Below are positions 16,732 through 25,591 of a stretch of DNA of 64,000 bases, piece by piece. The notes under the pieces were generated by a model. That model was not told the DNA's origin. It did no database searches and saw nothing but the letters and a program-made list of their open reading frames with translations. Every line of letters starts with the position of its first letter. Within the stretch, counting starts at the first letter, position 1. Position numbers and translations under genes: made by a program. Origin of the DNA: UBA1794 sp050946375 (GTDB lineage: Bacteria > Bacteroidota > Bacteroidia > Bacteroidales > Bacteroidaceae). Location: positions 124,001 through 188,000 of the forward strand of contig JBMNUT010000001.1 of assembly GCA_050946375.1 (NCBI GenBank), read 5' to 3'.

Positions 16732-18834
16732 CTACCTGCTACCCTCGCTCTCCGCGTCGGCAGGCAGGTCAGGCATGTCCGGAAGCTCCTCAGGAAAATC
16801 CGAAAAATCAAGCCTGATTGCCGTCGAATCAGCCGGCACTTCGAGCCCTTCGACAGCGGGCCCCGACAAAACCACCTGCTCAGGAGACACAGCCTCAGCC
16901 TCTTCTTCCGAAATCACTCCCCGCGCCGCCAGCAAACGGCCGATTAAGTGGAAATAGCCCGTCAGCTTAGGGCTGGCGTGCCTCTTGTCATCGGCCAGCA
17001 GCCACAGGTATTTTTTAGGCCGGGGCACAAGTGCCGCCAAAAAGACCGCCTCGCTCGGCGTGAGGGCCGCCGGTTCTTTCGAAAAGTAGAAGGCTGTCGC
17101 CTCACGGGCGCCGTAAATGCCCGGTCCCCACTCGCAAATATTCAAATAGACCTCGTACATCCGCCGTTTGCTGCAAAGGTTTTGGCTTTCGATGAGCCAC
17201 GTCAGCACAGACTCCTCCAACTTTCGGAATAAGTTCTTGTTCCGATTCAGAAATACATTCTTCACCAGCTGCATTGATATGGTACTTCCGCCACGAGCGA
17301 AGCGGCCCACCCGCAAATCATAGGCTAAAGCCTTACGAAGTGCGTCGATTCGGAAGCCGTCATGCCCGTAAAACGAGCCGTCCTCCGACTGCATTACCGC
17401 TTGCTGCAGGACTTCGGGGATACTGTCCAGCGGCAAAAAGCCCAGATGACTGGGGCCTACGAGAAAAGTGCGGACGGGAACTCCGTTTTCATAGGCCGTA
17501 TAAAGGAATTCACCATTCAGTTTCAATAAATCCGATGCCCCGTAGTCCACAATGCGGAAGCCATCCGTCTGTACGCTGCTCTCCAACTGCAAAGAGTCCA
17601 GGCAGTCGAAATCCACATCCAGCAGGAAATGCCAAGCCAAGCGCCCCTCGCAGCGAATATCGGCCAGCGATTCAAACAGCGCGTCGGGCAAAGCCTCGAA
17701 AAACTGCTGGGCCGGGAAGAAAGGCTGCTCCACCGACACCCGCACCTTCCAGTCCTTTCCCGCAGGCTTCCGCACCAATATGGAAGGCGACAGGGCAAAA
17801 CCATTAAAAGAGTACTTGGAACGGTCGGTAAGCTCTGCATAATCTTTCCCGATGTGCGCATCACAATCCACCGACAGCTGCCGGAGCCACACGGGAGTGG
17901 GCGCCAATGCCCGATTGTCGACCGTGAGGCTGTCAAAATCAAGCCTCCCGACCAACGAAGTATAGTCGCCGGAGCGCGATTCATCCAGCCTCATCGACAA
18001 GGCACGGAAGGCTATCTCCGTATTCCAGCGCTCCAAGGCCGGCACGCGCACCGCCTCTCCTCCAGCCGCCGACAGGTTCAGCGCCAGACTCCTGCGCGAA
18101 GGGAGCAAATGCCCCTGCGCAACCCAGTTCCAGCGCCCTCCATGGGTAAAGACCTCCACTTCTTCGCTGAAATTCCCGTCCTGTTCCCGAAAATAAGGAA
18201 GACGAACGCCCAGCAAATGCCCGTCGCGCTCATAGCTGACCAGCAAGCCGTCGACCTGCGCCCGCTCGGGCAATACGCGGAAAAGCAAGCTCAACAGACG
18301 GTCGACCTGCTTCCCATAGTCGGGAGCAGAGGGAGCAGCCGAAGCCGCTCCCTTATGGAAAAGAAAAGAATAATTCGCATGGTTGCCGGACTTCACGGCA
18401 GTCAATCGCAAATCACGGCAGCATACCTCGTCGACATCCGGCTCTCCGGAGAGCAGTCCCCACAAGTCCAAACGCACCGAAACATAGTCGGAACTCAGCA
18501 GCGTGTCAGCATCGTGCGGGACAACCGTCAGGCCCTCCATCACCACTTCCCGCAATCCCTCGAGCCGCAAGTCCGCATAACGGACCGAAACGCCCCGCTC
18601 CCGCTCGAAACGCTCGATGCGTTCCGACGCAAAATGCGCCAGCAGACGATTGCGACACAAATACAAGGAAAGCAGACATACGGCAAGCACGGCCACTACG
18701 ACAGCCGCACAGCGCCCTCCCTTTCCGCTCATCCATGAACGGAAACGGGCACCGCTCTTCCGCAAAGCCGGCGCACTCCGGCGAAAACCTTCCGAAAGAC
18801 GCCGGCAGAGGAGATGCACTTTTTCGCGTAACAT
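16732..18834 (-). CDS. Monofunctional peptidoglycan glycosyltransferase (GT51) with long AsmA-like N-terminal region
   Basis: About 700 residues from the Met at 18834 (a Met at 18855 is also possible). One transmembrane segment near residue 42-58 anchors the protein. The next 370 residues resemble the AsmA/DUF3971 beta-rich region and carry no catalytic motif. The GT51 domain follows near 460-620 with SEDGSFYGHDGFRIDAL, the GGSTISMQLVKN signature and the EVYLNICEWGPGIYGAREA helix. There is no transpeptidase domain, so it polymerises glycan strands from lipid II without cross-linking. The combination is seen in Bacteroidetes. Confidence 0.85.
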   Translation of the reverse strand: MLREKVHLLCRRLSEGFRRSAPALRKSGARFRSWMSGKGGRCAAVVVAVLAVCLLSLYLCRNRLLAHFASERIERFERERGVSVRYADLRLEGLREVVMEGLTVVPHDADTLLSSDYVSVRLDLWGLLSGEPDVDEVCCRDLRLTAVKSGNHANYSFLFHKGAASAAPSAPDYGKQVDRLLSLLFRVLPERAQVDGLLVSYERDGHLLGVRLPYFREQDGNFSEEVEVFTHGGRWNWVAQGHLLPSRRSLALNLSAAGGEAVRVPALERWNTEIAFRALSMRLDESRSGDYTSLVGRLDFDSLTVDNRALAPTPVWLRQLSVDCDAHIGKDYAELTDRSKYSFNGFALSPSILVRKPAGKDWKVRVSVEQPFFPAQQFFEALPDALFESLADIRCEGRLAWHFLLDVDFDCLDSLQLESSVQTDGFRIVDYGASDLLKLNGEFLYTAYENGVPVRTFLVGPSHLGFLPLDSIPEVLQQAVMQSEDGSFYGHDGFRIDALRKALAYDLRVGRFARGGSTISMQLVKNVFLNRNKNLFRKLEESVLTWLIESQNLCSKRRMYEVYLNICEWGPGIYGAREATAFYFSKEPAALTPSEAVFLAALVPRPKKYLWLLADDKRHASPKLTGYFHLIGRLLAARGVISEEEAEAVSPEQVVLSGPAVEGLEVPADSTAIRLDFSDFPEELPDMPDLPADAESEGSR

Positions 18835-18868
18835 AATTATATATAAGGTATGCAACCGCTCTCGTCTC

Positions 18869-20293
18869 CTACCAACTATCGGTACGGAACGAAGAAGCCG
18901 GGATGCCGAAACAATTATAAAGCGACGGCTGAACTACATCTTTGAAGCAGTACCGCACAGCCACCGGCTCTGCGACCTTGTCGCAAGTGACGGTAACTTT
19001 ATCATGCCCCGTAATGGCCGCCCACGTAGCGGGATGGAACACTTTGTCAGCTCCGGCCACCTCAAATCCGCTAAGCACATGCCCCAGCGGCGCAAGGCCC
19101 AGTTGTCCGACCGCAAAGGTAAGCACCGCTTTTCCGTCGCGTACCTCCATCGAGCGATAAACGGGCGCATTGGCTGCAATCACGCTTCCGAATCCGTAGT
19201 CGTTGGCCAGTGCGAGATAAGCAAGGCGCTTGCCCACCTCCTGCTTGTCGGCAGGGTGAATGCAGTCATAGTCGCCGATGTCGAGCGTAACGGCCATGCC
19301 CGAGTGCGGAATGGCTTCCAGATTTTTCATTTGCGCCTCACGGAGCAGCGCGCCCTGCACGTCTTCCGGCCCGGCGTAGTTGAACGGAGCAATCTGAACG
19401 TAGTAGAAAGGCATCGATTCATTGCCCCATTTCCGACGCATCATCTCCACATAAGCCGGTTGCAGGCGGCTGTATTGCTCCGCCCGGCCGCGGTTGGCCT
19501 CGCCCTGATACCACAGAAAGCCACGCAAGGTATAGGGCACGACGGGATTGACCATTCCGTTATACAGGACACAAGGGGAATAAGGCGAAGGCTCGCCCGC
19601 CGTTTCGCCGAGGAAGCCCAGGTCGAACTCCGGGAAAGCGGCCAGAGCCTCACGGTCCATCCAGGCCTCTATCGGCGTACCGCCCCAGTCGGCTATCAGG
19701 ATTCCCACGGGCACATCGAGCGTACGTTCCAGATATTCGGCAAAGAAGTAAGCCGTCGCGCTGGCGTTTGCCACGGCCGCCGGCGTATTCTTCTCCCATT
19801 TTGCCGTGCATTCCTCCAGCGGTGTGCGGGAAATCTTGCGCGTCACCGTACACATGCGGATGCGCCGCTCGGGAGCAGCGCCCAGGATTACATCGGCAGA
19901 GCCCGCCACCGGCTGGCAATCGAAGCCCTTGACCGGCATTTCCATATTCGACTGGCCCGAGCAGAACCATACCTCTCCTATCAGGACATCGCTCAGGACG
20001 AGCGGTTCGCCGTCGGAAATCTCAATCGTATAAGGCCCGCCCGCCTCGGGAGTAGCCACTTTCGTCTCCCAGCGGCCTTCCCCCGCGGCAGCCTCGACGG
20101 CATATTCGCGGTCCGTCCACGAAGGTTTGATGGTAATGCGCGCCCCCGGCTCGGCCCATCCCCAGAGGGTGGCCTCACTCTTTTGCTGGAGTACCATGTT
20201 ATCCCCTATGACCGAAGGAAGTTTCACCTTGGCCTGAAGCGGAAACGCCGCCAGAACAACTAAAGCGGCAGCAGCAAGAATCGTTTTTTTCAT
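18869..20293 (-). CDS. Sialate O-acetylesterase (SGNH-type, exported)
   Basis: From the Met at 20293 the protein is 474 residues with a clear signal peptide ending FPLQA. The nucleophile block is FCSGQSNMEMPV near 105, and the catalytic Asp/His block appears as YDCIHPADKQEVGKR near 345. A carbohydrate-binding-like beta domain precedes the first motif. Such enzymes remove 9-O- or 4-O-acetyl groups from sialic acids on host glycans, in the periplasm or at the surface, before sialidases act. No sialidase lies next to it here. Its promoter is formed where the 87-bp tandem repeats begin (-7 box at 20355-20362). Confidence 0.9.
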   Translation of the reverse strand: MKKTILAAAALVVLAAFPLQAKVKLPSVIGDNMVLQQKSEATLWGWAEPGARITIKPSWTDREYAVEAAAGEGRWETKVATPEAGGPYTIEISDGEPLVLSDVLIGEVWFCSGQSNMEMPVKGFDCQPVAGSADVILGAAPERRIRMCTVTRKISRTPLEECTAKWEKNTPAAVANASATAYFFAEYLERTLDVPVGILIADWGGTPIEAWMDREALAAFPEFDLGFLGETAGEPSPYSPCVLYNGMVNPVVPYTLRGFLWYQGEANRGRAEQYSRLQPAYVEMMRRKWGNESMPFYYVQIAPFNYAGPEDVQGALLREAQMKNLEAIPHSGMAVTLDIGDYDCIHPADKQEVGKRLAYLALANDYGFGSVIAANAPVYRSMEVRDGKAVLTFAVGQLGLAPLGHVLSGFEVAGADKVFHPATWAAITGHDKVTVTCDKVAEPVAVRYCFKDVVQPSLYNCFGIPASSFRTDSW

Positions 20294-20354
20294 AATGCAC
20301 AACAGGTTCTAAGCAGTTTGTTTACCACGAGGTTCACTGCCTCGTTTCGGACTT

Positions 20355-20362
20355 CAAAGATA
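20355..20362 (-). promoter_or_regulatory. -7 box for sialate O-acetylesterase gene
   Basis: CAAAGATA on the plus strand reads TATCTTTG on the minus strand. A CTTG at 20383-20386 lies 20 bp away and could serve as a -33 element. The box overlaps the first unit of the 87-bp tandem repeats. Confidence 0.5.
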
Positions 20363-20640
20363 GTGAAAGGCGAGCGCAGAGGCAAGCGAAAATAAAATTT
20401 TCAGCTTGACTATGCCGAGCCGCATCCTATCTTCGCGCAAGCAAAGTAGTGAAAGGTGAGTGCAGAGGCAAGCGAAAATAAAATTTTCGCCTTGACTATG
20501 CCGAGCCGACTCCTATCTTGGGCATAGCCAAAGTAGTGAAAGGCGAGTGCAGAGGCAAGGGAAAATAAAATTTTCACCTTGACCTATGCCGAGCCGCATC
20601 CTGTCTTCGCGCAAGCAAAGTAGTGAAAGGCGAGCACATC
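20361..20640. repeat. Tandem repeat of 86-87 bp, three units plus partial
   Basis: Units begin with TAGTGAAAGG at 20361, 20447, 20534 and 20621, giving periods of 86, 87 and 87. Each full unit contains the hairpin-like GAAAATAAAATTTTC and a CTATGCCGAGCCG block. The units differ by scattered substitutions. The array fills most of the space between the divergent esterase and feoAB genes. Each boundary (CAAAGTAGTG) resembles a decayed -7 box, so promoter-bearing sequence seems to have been amplified. Confidence 0.85.
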
Positions 20641-20677
20641 GGCAAAGAAGAAAAACCAATCCGGCGCCACGGGACGG

Positions 20678-20736
20678 AAAAAGATGCGGCACTTTTTCCA
20701 CTTGGCCCTGCATCTTTTCCGAAAAAGACGCAAGGC
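20678..20736. repeat. 22-bp-period repeat array
   Basis: Two units of exactly 22 bp begin CTTTTTCCACTTGG and CTTTTCCGAAAAAG, preceded by AAAAAGATGCGGCA. It is intergenic, between the 87-bp array and the feoAB promoter. Confidence 0.7.
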
Positions 20737-20828
20737 AAAACGAGCAGAGTGGCAAGTCCCCGGGGATACCTACATGTAGGTATTTTCCGCCTGTGGCGGG
20801 CATCAGCGGCCAGAAGCACGGCTGCATA

Positions 20829-20860
20829 TTTGGCAAAGCGCAGGATTAAACGTAATTTTG
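20829..20860 (+). promoter_or_regulatory. feoAB promoter
   Basis: TTTG at 20829-20832 and TAATTTTG at 20853-20860 are separated by 20 bp, a full match to the Bacteroidetes sigma-ABfr promoter. The start codon lies 31 bases downstream. Confidence 0.75.
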
Positions 20861-20891
20861 TGCGAATTTAGCAGAATTAGATTTACCGCAC

Positions 20892-23438
20892 ATGCGACTA
20901 TCAGAACTGAATACTGGCGAAAAAGGCATCGTAGTCCGGGTGAAAGGACACGGCGGTTTTCGCAAAAGAATCGTAGAAATGGGCTTTATCAAAGGCAAGG
21001 AAGTAGAAGTCCTGCTCAATGCCCCCCTGAAAGACCCGGTGAAGTACCGCATTATGGGCTACGAAATTTCGCTTCGCCACAGCGAAGCCGACCTGATTGA
21101 GGTACTGACTGAAAAAGAAGCACGCCAATTAGCAAACGAGGGACACCAGCCAATAGCCCTGACCTCGCTCGGCTCCATTGCCGAAGACCAGCCCATACCC
21201 GAAGAAAAACTGCGCAAGATGGCCCTCGAGAAGCGGCGCACCATACGCGTAGCCCTCGTCGGGAACCCCAACAGCGGGAAGACATCCCTCTTCAACTACA
21301 TCTCCGGCGCCCACGAACACACGGGCAACTACAGCGGAGTGACGGTGGACGTGAGAGAAGGACACTTCGAATTCCAAGGATACCAGTTCCAACTGGCCGA
21401 CCTGCCCGGCACTTATTCGCTTTCGGCCTACTCTCCCGAAGAACTCTACGTACGCAAATACCTGACCGAAGAGACGCCGGACGTGATAATCAACGTGCTG
21501 GACGCGTCCAACCTCGAGCGCAACCTCTACCTTACCACGCAGCTCATCGACATGAACGCCCGCTTCGTCTGCGCACTGAACCTCTACGACGAACTGGAAG
21601 CCTCGGGCAACAAGCTGGACTACCTGCAGCTTTCCAAACTCTTTGCCGTGCCGATGGTGCCGACCATCTCACGAAACGGGCAAGGGATAGAGACTTTGTT
21701 CCACATCATCATCAACTTATACGAAGGAGCCGACTTCATCGACCCCAAAACGGGGGAGATAAATCCCGAAGTAAGGGAAGAACTGGACGACTGGCACCGC
21801 TCGGTCATCAAAAGCGAAGCTACCCATGAGGAACACATGGAAGACTTCACCGCTTCCGAGCGCCCCCTCAACAACGTACTGCGGCACATCCACATCAACT
21901 ACGGCCCCGAACTGGAGCGGGCCATCAGCGCCATCCGCGAAGAACTGGCTACCAACGAGTCCCTCCGCGACCGCTATTCGCTGCGCTACCTCTCCATCAA
22001 ACTGCTCGAGCAAGACCGCGAAATCGAGAAACTTGCCCGCACCCTTCCCGATGCGGACAAGGTGTTCGAAATACGCGACCGCATGGCTCAGGAAGCCTCC
22101 GCAGTGCTCAACGAAGACTGCGAGACGGCCATCACCAACGCCAAGTACGGGTTTATCGCCGGAGCGCTGAAGGAAACCTTCGAAGACCGGCATGAAGACA
22201 AGCGGCAGCTCACAAGAGTGCTGGACTCCATCGTCACCCACAAAATCTGGGGCTACCTGATTTTCTTCATCTTCCTGTGGATTATGTTCCAGGCCACTTT
22301 CTCCTTAGGCCAATATCCCATGGACTGGATTGACGCGGGCGTAGCCGCCCTGACCGACTGGGTACACGCCACCATGCCCGAAGGGCCGCTGCGCGCCATG
22401 CTGGCCGACGGTATTCTCGGCGGCGTAGGCGGCGTAATCGTATTTTTGCCCAACATTCTGATTCTATACCTCTTCATCTCGCTGATGGAAGACTCGGGCT
22501 ACATGGCCCGTGCGGCATTCATTATGGACAAAATCATGCACAAGATGGGGCTGCACGGCAAGTCGTTCATCCCGCTCATCATGGGCTTCGGCTGCAACGT
22601 GCCGGCCATCATGGCGACAAGGACCATAGAGAGCCGCAGCAACCGCCTCTTCACGATGCTGGCCGTGCCGTTCATGAGCTGCAGCGCACGCCTGCCTATT
22701 TATCTGCTCCTCACAGGCCTTTTCTTCCCCCACCACGGGGGACTCGTCATGCTCGCCCTGTATACCACGGGCATCGTGCTGGCCATTCTCTTCTGCCGCA
22801 TCATGAGCCTGCACGTAGTGCCTAAGGACGAAGTGCCGTTCGTCATGGAACTTCCCCCCTACCGCCTGCCGACGTGGCGCTCCGTGGCCATACATACCTG
22901 GGAAAAGGGCAAGCAATATCTGCGCAAGATGGGGGGCATCATCCTGTTTGCCTCCGTGCTCGTGTGGTTCCTGAGCTACTATCCCGACCACGACCGCTGG
23001 GAAAACAGCCAACAGCAGCAGGAGAACTCCTACATCGGCCGCATCGGCAAAGCCATCGAGCCGGTGCTTGAGCCAATCGGCATGAACTGGAAGCTGGGCA
23101 TCAGCCTCGTCTCCGGCGCAGGAGCCAAAGAGATCGTAGCCAGCACGCTGTGCGTACTCTATCCCGACGAGAGCCAGACGGATGCCGCTGCCGCCACGGA
23201 CGGCGAAGAGGAAGGCTCCATCTCCCTCTCTGCCCTGGAGCAAGACGGCATAACCCCCTTGGTTGCCTTCTGCTTCATGCTGTTCGTAGTCATCTACTTC
23301 CCGTGCGTCGCGACGATTGCTGCCATAAAAGGCGAGTCGGGCAGCTGGAAGTGGGCCCTGTTCGCGGCCGTGCACTCCACGGTACTGGCATGGGTCGTCA
23401 CGTTTATCGTTTACCAAATAGGCCGACACTTCTGCTGA
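20892..23438 (+). CDS. feoB: Ferrous iron transporter, fused FeoA-FeoB
   Basis: This 848-residue protein joins FeoA (residues 1-75, an SH3-like domain beginning MRLSELNTGEKGIVVRVKGH) to FeoB. The G domain begins near 118, with G1 GNPNSGKTS, G3 DLPGTYSL and G4 NLYD. The membrane part (about 450-848) contains the two Gate regions, including GFGCNVPAIMATRTIES near 562-578 and GAGAKEIVAS near 740. FeoB uses a GTP-switched domain to import Fe2+ across the inner membrane under low oxygen. FeoAB fusion is normal in Bacteroidetes. The next gene encodes a Cys-rich partner with no gap. Confidence 0.95.
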   Translation: MRLSELNTGEKGIVVRVKGHGGFRKRIVEMGFIKGKEVEVLLNAPLKDPVKYRIMGYEISLRHSEADLIEVLTEKEARQLANEGHQPIALTSLGSIAEDQPIPEEKLRKMALEKRRTIRVALVGNPNSGKTSLFNYISGAHEHTGNYSGVTVDVREGHFEFQGYQFQLADLPGTYSLSAYSPEELYVRKYLTEETPDVIINVLDASNLERNLYLTTQLIDMNARFVCALNLYDELEASGNKLDYLQLSKLFAVPMVPTISRNGQGIETLFHIIINLYEGADFIDPKTGEINPEVREELDDWHRSVIKSEATHEEHMEDFTASERPLNNVLRHIHINYGPELERAISAIREELATNESLRDRYSLRYLSIKLLEQDREIEKLARTLPDADKVFEIRDRMAQEASAVLNEDCETAITNAKYGFIAGALKETFEDRHEDKRQLTRVLDSIVTHKIWGYLIFFIFLWIMFQATFSLGQYPMDWIDAGVAALTDWVHATMPEGPLRAMLADGILGGVGGVIVFLPNILILYLFISLMEDSGYMARAAFIMDKIMHKMGLHGKSFIPLIMGFGCNVPAIMATRTIESRSNRLFTMLAVPFMSCSARLPIYLLLTGLFFPHHGGLVMLALYTTGIVLAILFCRIMSLHVVPKDEVPFVMELPPYRLPTWRSVAIHTWEKGKQYLRKMGGIILFASVLVWFLSYYPDHDRWENSQQQQENSYIGRIGKAIEPVLEPIGMNWKLGISLVSGAGAKEIVASTLCVLYPDESQTDAAAATDGEEEGSISLSALEQDGITPLVAFCFMLFVVIYFPCVATIAAIKGESGSWKWALFAAVHSTVLAWVVTFIVYQIGRHFC

Positions 23439-23699
23439 ATGGACTGGCAAGACTTGACCGTAGGCATCATTACCGCCCTGTGCGCCGTGCTTTTCCTCAA
23501 GCACCTTTTCTTCCCCAGGCGCAGGAAAAGCGGGAGGGCGGCATGCTCCTGCGGAAAAGATACGGCGCGCTCCGGCAAAAGTCACGGCACGATGAAGAAA
23601 AAGTGCCCGGACTTTTCGGGAAATGCCGCATGCCAAGGCTGCCCGTTCTGCTGCGAGGCTGAAGAAACGGAAGCCCGACGGGACAAAAACAAAGGATAG
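23439..23699 (+). CDS. FeoB-associated Cys-rich membrane protein
   Basis: This 86-residue protein starts on the base after the feoB stop codon. One transmembrane helix near the N-terminus (LTVGIITALCAVLFLKHLFF) is followed by a short cytoplasmic Cys-rich tail (ACSCG, then KKKCPDFSGNAACQGCPFCC). Proteins like this accompany FeoB in many anaerobes and are thought to help iron passage or signalling, without direct proof. Part of its tail (23590-23632) fits the 22-bp repeat pattern, including the bases that encode two of its cysteines. Confidence 0.8.
   Translation: MDWQDLTVGIITALCAVLFLKHLFFPRRRKSGRAACSCGKDTARSGKSHGTMKKKCPDFSGNAACQGCPFCCEAEETEARRDKNKG
23573..23632. repeat. 22-bp-period repeat inside Feo-associated gene (possible)
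   Basis: One 22-bp spacing separates a GAAAAAGTGCCCGG unit from CTTTTCGGGAAATGCCGCA, both close to the family consensus. It lies wholly within the coding sequence of the Cys-rich protein. It is less certain than the other coding copies because the protein's cysteine spacing may be under its own selection. Confidence 0.45.
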
Positions 23700-23825
23700 A
23701 AAAACGCACGACGCCCGCCCGATTTGCACAAACCTCGAAGGCAAATTACAAAAAAAATACATTTTGCTTGCGGCATCCACAGAAACTCTTTATCTTTGCG
23801 CCGCATTTAAGAGAGAGTGCAACAA

Positions 23826-23896
23826 GGTCTCTTGGCCGAGTGGTTAGGCACCGGTCTGCAAAACCGCCTACAGCAGTTCGAATCTGCTAGAGACCT
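23826..23896 (+). tRNA. tRNA-Cys (anticodon GCA)
   Basis: The acceptor strand GGTCTCT (23826-23832) pairs with AGAGACC (23889-23895), with discriminator T as usual for Cys. The anticodon loop CTGCAAA gives GCA, and the T-arm CAGCA-GTTCGAA-TCTGCT is intact. CCA is not encoded. Confidence 0.93.
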
Positions 23897-23899
23897 CAC

Positions 23900-23946
23900 A
23901 AAAAGAACTCCCCACCGCTTCACACGAAAGCCGGGGAGTTCTTTTT
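23900..23946 (+). terminator. Rho-independent terminator after tRNA-Cys
   Basis: AAAAGAACTCCCC at 23901-23913 pairs with GGGGAGTTCTTTT at 23933-23945, a perfect 13-bp stem with flanking A and T runs that make it work in both directions. Confidence 0.85.
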
Positions 23947-24009
23947 GTATTCCCAGTCCACACACGCCCCATCTCCCAAGGGACTGCCGACAAGGCGCCA
24001 CCTTAATTT

Positions 24010-24312
24010 TTAAAAAGGAGGAAAAGGAAGCCCGAAGGCCTGGCAGGTCAACCGGAAGAACCACACCGAGAGCATCAGCAAAAGCAACCCGCCCACTGCA
24101 TAGATGAGCCGCAAAACGCGGCGCGAAGCCACCGCCGACGGCGCGGGAGCGCCCGAACGGCGCCGCAAAAGGCGGACCACCTGGAAGTAAAACCGATAGA
24201 AGGAATGGGCATTGCGGGTCGTGAAAAACCAATCCCAGTTGCACAACGCCGCGACGAAGCACACCAGTCCGCAGAGGAAAAACAGAGCTTGTAGGAAAAA
24301 GTGGAAAGCCAT
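24010..24312 (-). CDS. Small membrane protein resembling immunity family Imm17
   Basis: The protein is 100 residues from the ATG at 24312 (an in-frame TTG six bases upstream is less likely). It has two hydrophobic segments at each end (FFLQALFFLCGLVCFVAALC and VGGLLLLMLSVWFF) around a basic loop. The phrase CNWDWFFTTRNAHSFYRF after the first helix is typical of the Imm17-like family, small two-helix proteins common in Bacteroides and named as possible toxin immunity proteins. No toxin gene lies beside it; it precedes nothing but tRNA-Cys and follows yraN. The immunity role is therefore unproven. Confidence 0.6.
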   Translation of the reverse strand: MAFHFFLQALFFLCGLVCFVAALCNWDWFFTTRNAHSFYRFYFQVVRLLRRRSGAPAPSAVASRRVLRLIYAVGGLLLLMLSVWFFRLTCQAFGLPFPPF

Positions 24313-24329
24313 GGGCAAAATTCAGTAAA

Positions 24330-24701
24330 TCAAGCGAACAAAAGTCCTGGCGAAAAAGCATCCTCGTAGTGCTCCACGTGCCAGTTTTCGCCGTCGTAGA
24401 GCACAGAAATAAGGTCGAAACGCACGGAAAGGTCACACTTTTTCAGGCAGACATAGGCATCGGCCGCCAAGAGGATGTGGCGCTGCTTCCTGCGGTCTAC
24501 GGCGTCAAGCGGACTGCCATAGTCCTCATCGTGGCGCGTCTTTACCTCCACGAAAACCAATACGCCGTCCTTTTCCGCCACAAGGTCCAGCTCCAGCTTG
24601 CCCGACCGCCAGTTGCGCTCGAGTATGCAGTAGCCCCGGTCTTGCAGATACATGGCTGCAATTTCCTCGCCCCGCCGGCCTTGTTCGTTGTGAGTTGCCA
24701 T
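24330..24701 (-). CDS. YraN/UPF0102 family putative nuclease
   Basis: This 123-residue protein has the size and the PD-(D/E)xK nuclease pattern of YraN: GRRGEEIAAMYLQDRGYCIL, then LELDLVAEKDGVLVFVEVK (Asp, Glu, Lys catalytic set near residues 34-52), then SPLDAVDRRKQRHIL. It is widely conserved in bacteria, with no settled role; a link to Holliday-junction or repair nucleases is suggested by the fold. It lies just upstream of the Imm17-like gene on the same strand, with an 18-bp gap. Confidence 0.9.
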   Translation of the reverse strand: MATHNEQGRRGEEIAAMYLQDRGYCILERNWRSGKLELDLVAEKDGVLVFVEVKTRHDEDYGSPLDAVDRRKQRHILLAADAYVCLKKCDLSVRFDLISVLYDGENWHVEHYEDAFSPGLLFA

Positions 24702-24742
24702 CCTTTTCTTCAGGTTTCCCGCAAAAATACTGAATTAAATCG

Positions 24743-24773
24743 TTGGCTATCAAGAAAACATACCCTAATTTTG
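24743..24773 (+). promoter_or_regulatory. Promoter of the 24782 gene, near-leaderless
   Basis: TTG at 24743-24745 and TAATTTTG at 24766-24773 are 20 bp apart. The next start codon, at 24782, begins only eight bases after the box, so the mRNA leader would be at most a few bases long. Confidence 0.55.
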
Positions 24774-24781
24774 TGCCTCAA

Positions 24782-25030
24782 ATGAAGGACTACAGCCGGA
24801 AAACGCCGACCCACCGACCCGATTTCTCCGAAGAACGCGACCGAAAGCCGCGCACCGAACGGATATCCGTCTTGCTGACCGAAGAGGAAAAATGCCTGAT
24901 AGACCGCTTTTTGGAAAGCAGGCGCATCCAAAACCGGTCGCACTGGATACGGCGAGTCGTGCTGGGCGCCGTACAAGAAGGCGCATCGGAATCCTCACTC
25001 CTCTTCAGCGAACACGAAATGCGCCGCTGA
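24782..25030 (+). CDS. Small protein with ribbon-helix-helix-like segment, function unknown
   Basis: This 82-residue protein from ATG 24782 is strongly charged. The part TERISVLLTEEEKCLIDRFL followed by SRRIQNRSHWIRRVVLGAV looks like a ribbon-helix-helix fold, as in small DNA-binding or mobilisation-type proteins of Bacteroides. An in-frame ATG further upstream would overlap the -7 box and is rejected. It lies 36 bp before tadA and is probably cotranscribed with it. Confidence 0.65.
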   Translation: MKDYSRKTPTHRPDFSEERDRKPRTERISVLLTEEEKCLIDRFLESRRIQNRSHWIRRVVLGAVQEGASESSLLFSEHEMRR

Positions 25031-25066
25031 CTCTCACTCCCCTCCCTTTCATCTCTACCCTCTGAC

Positions 25067-25498
25067 ATGACCGACGAAGAATACATGCGCCAAGCACTCG
25101 AAGAAGCCCGGAAGGCCTATTCGGAAGACGAAGTGCCCATCGGAGCCGTCATAGCCTGCAAAGGACGCATCATTGCCCGCGCACACAATCTGACAGAGAC
25201 CTTGCGCGACGCCACCGCACACGCCGAAATGCAGGCCATCACGGCTGCCGGAAACTACCTCGGGGCCAAGTATCTGAACGACTGTACCCTCTACGTGACC
25301 GTCGAACCCTGCCCCATGTGTGCCGGAGCCATCGCATGGGCCCAAGTGGGGCGGGTCGTATTCGGGGCAGAAGACGAGAAACGGGGCTACCAGAGATACA
25401 CCCCCGGCCTGCTCCACCCCAAGACCGAAGTGACAAAAGGCATCCTTGCTGACGAAGCCGCGCTGCTGATGCAGGAATTTTTCCGCAGCAAGCGCTGA
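25067..25498 (+). CDS. tadA: tRNA-adenosine deaminase family (TadA)
   Basis: This 143-residue cytidine-deaminase-fold enzyme has the zinc-binding HAEMQAI near residue 55 (His ligand and catalytic Glu) and PCPMCAGA near 84 (two Cys ligands). This is the TadA group, which converts the wobble adenosine of tRNA-Arg(ACG) to inosine. Family relatives act on guanine, so substrate is inferred from overall similarity (EVPIGAVIACKGRIIARAHN). Confidence 0.88.
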   Translation: MTDEEYMRQALEEARKAYSEDEVPIGAVIACKGRIIARAHNLTETLRDATAHAEMQAITAAGNYLGAKYLNDCTLYVTVEPCPMCAGAIAWAQVGRVVFGAEDEKRGYQRYTPGLLHPKTEVTKGILADEAALLMQEFFRSKR

Positions 25499-25552
25499 CA
25501 ATAAACGCACAATAAGGAGCTGAAGAGGAAACGGTTTTTCAGCAATATTCAC

Positions 25553-25560
25553 TACCTTTG
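25553..25560 (+). promoter_or_regulatory. -7 box for leuS
   Basis: TACCTTTG matches the -7 consensus and lies 31 bp before the chosen leuS start. No TTTG was found at the expected -33 position. Confidence 0.55.
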
Positions 25561-25591
25561 CGGCAAAAACTTGCACAATCCAGAGAAATAT

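Noticed and set aside
18617..20263. 548-residue plus-strand frame
   Set aside because: Antisense to the GT51 gene start and the sialate O-acetylesterase.
20361..20640. 87-bp tandem repeats as a CRISPR array
   Set aside because: Units are directly adjacent with no variable spacers and no cas genes are near.
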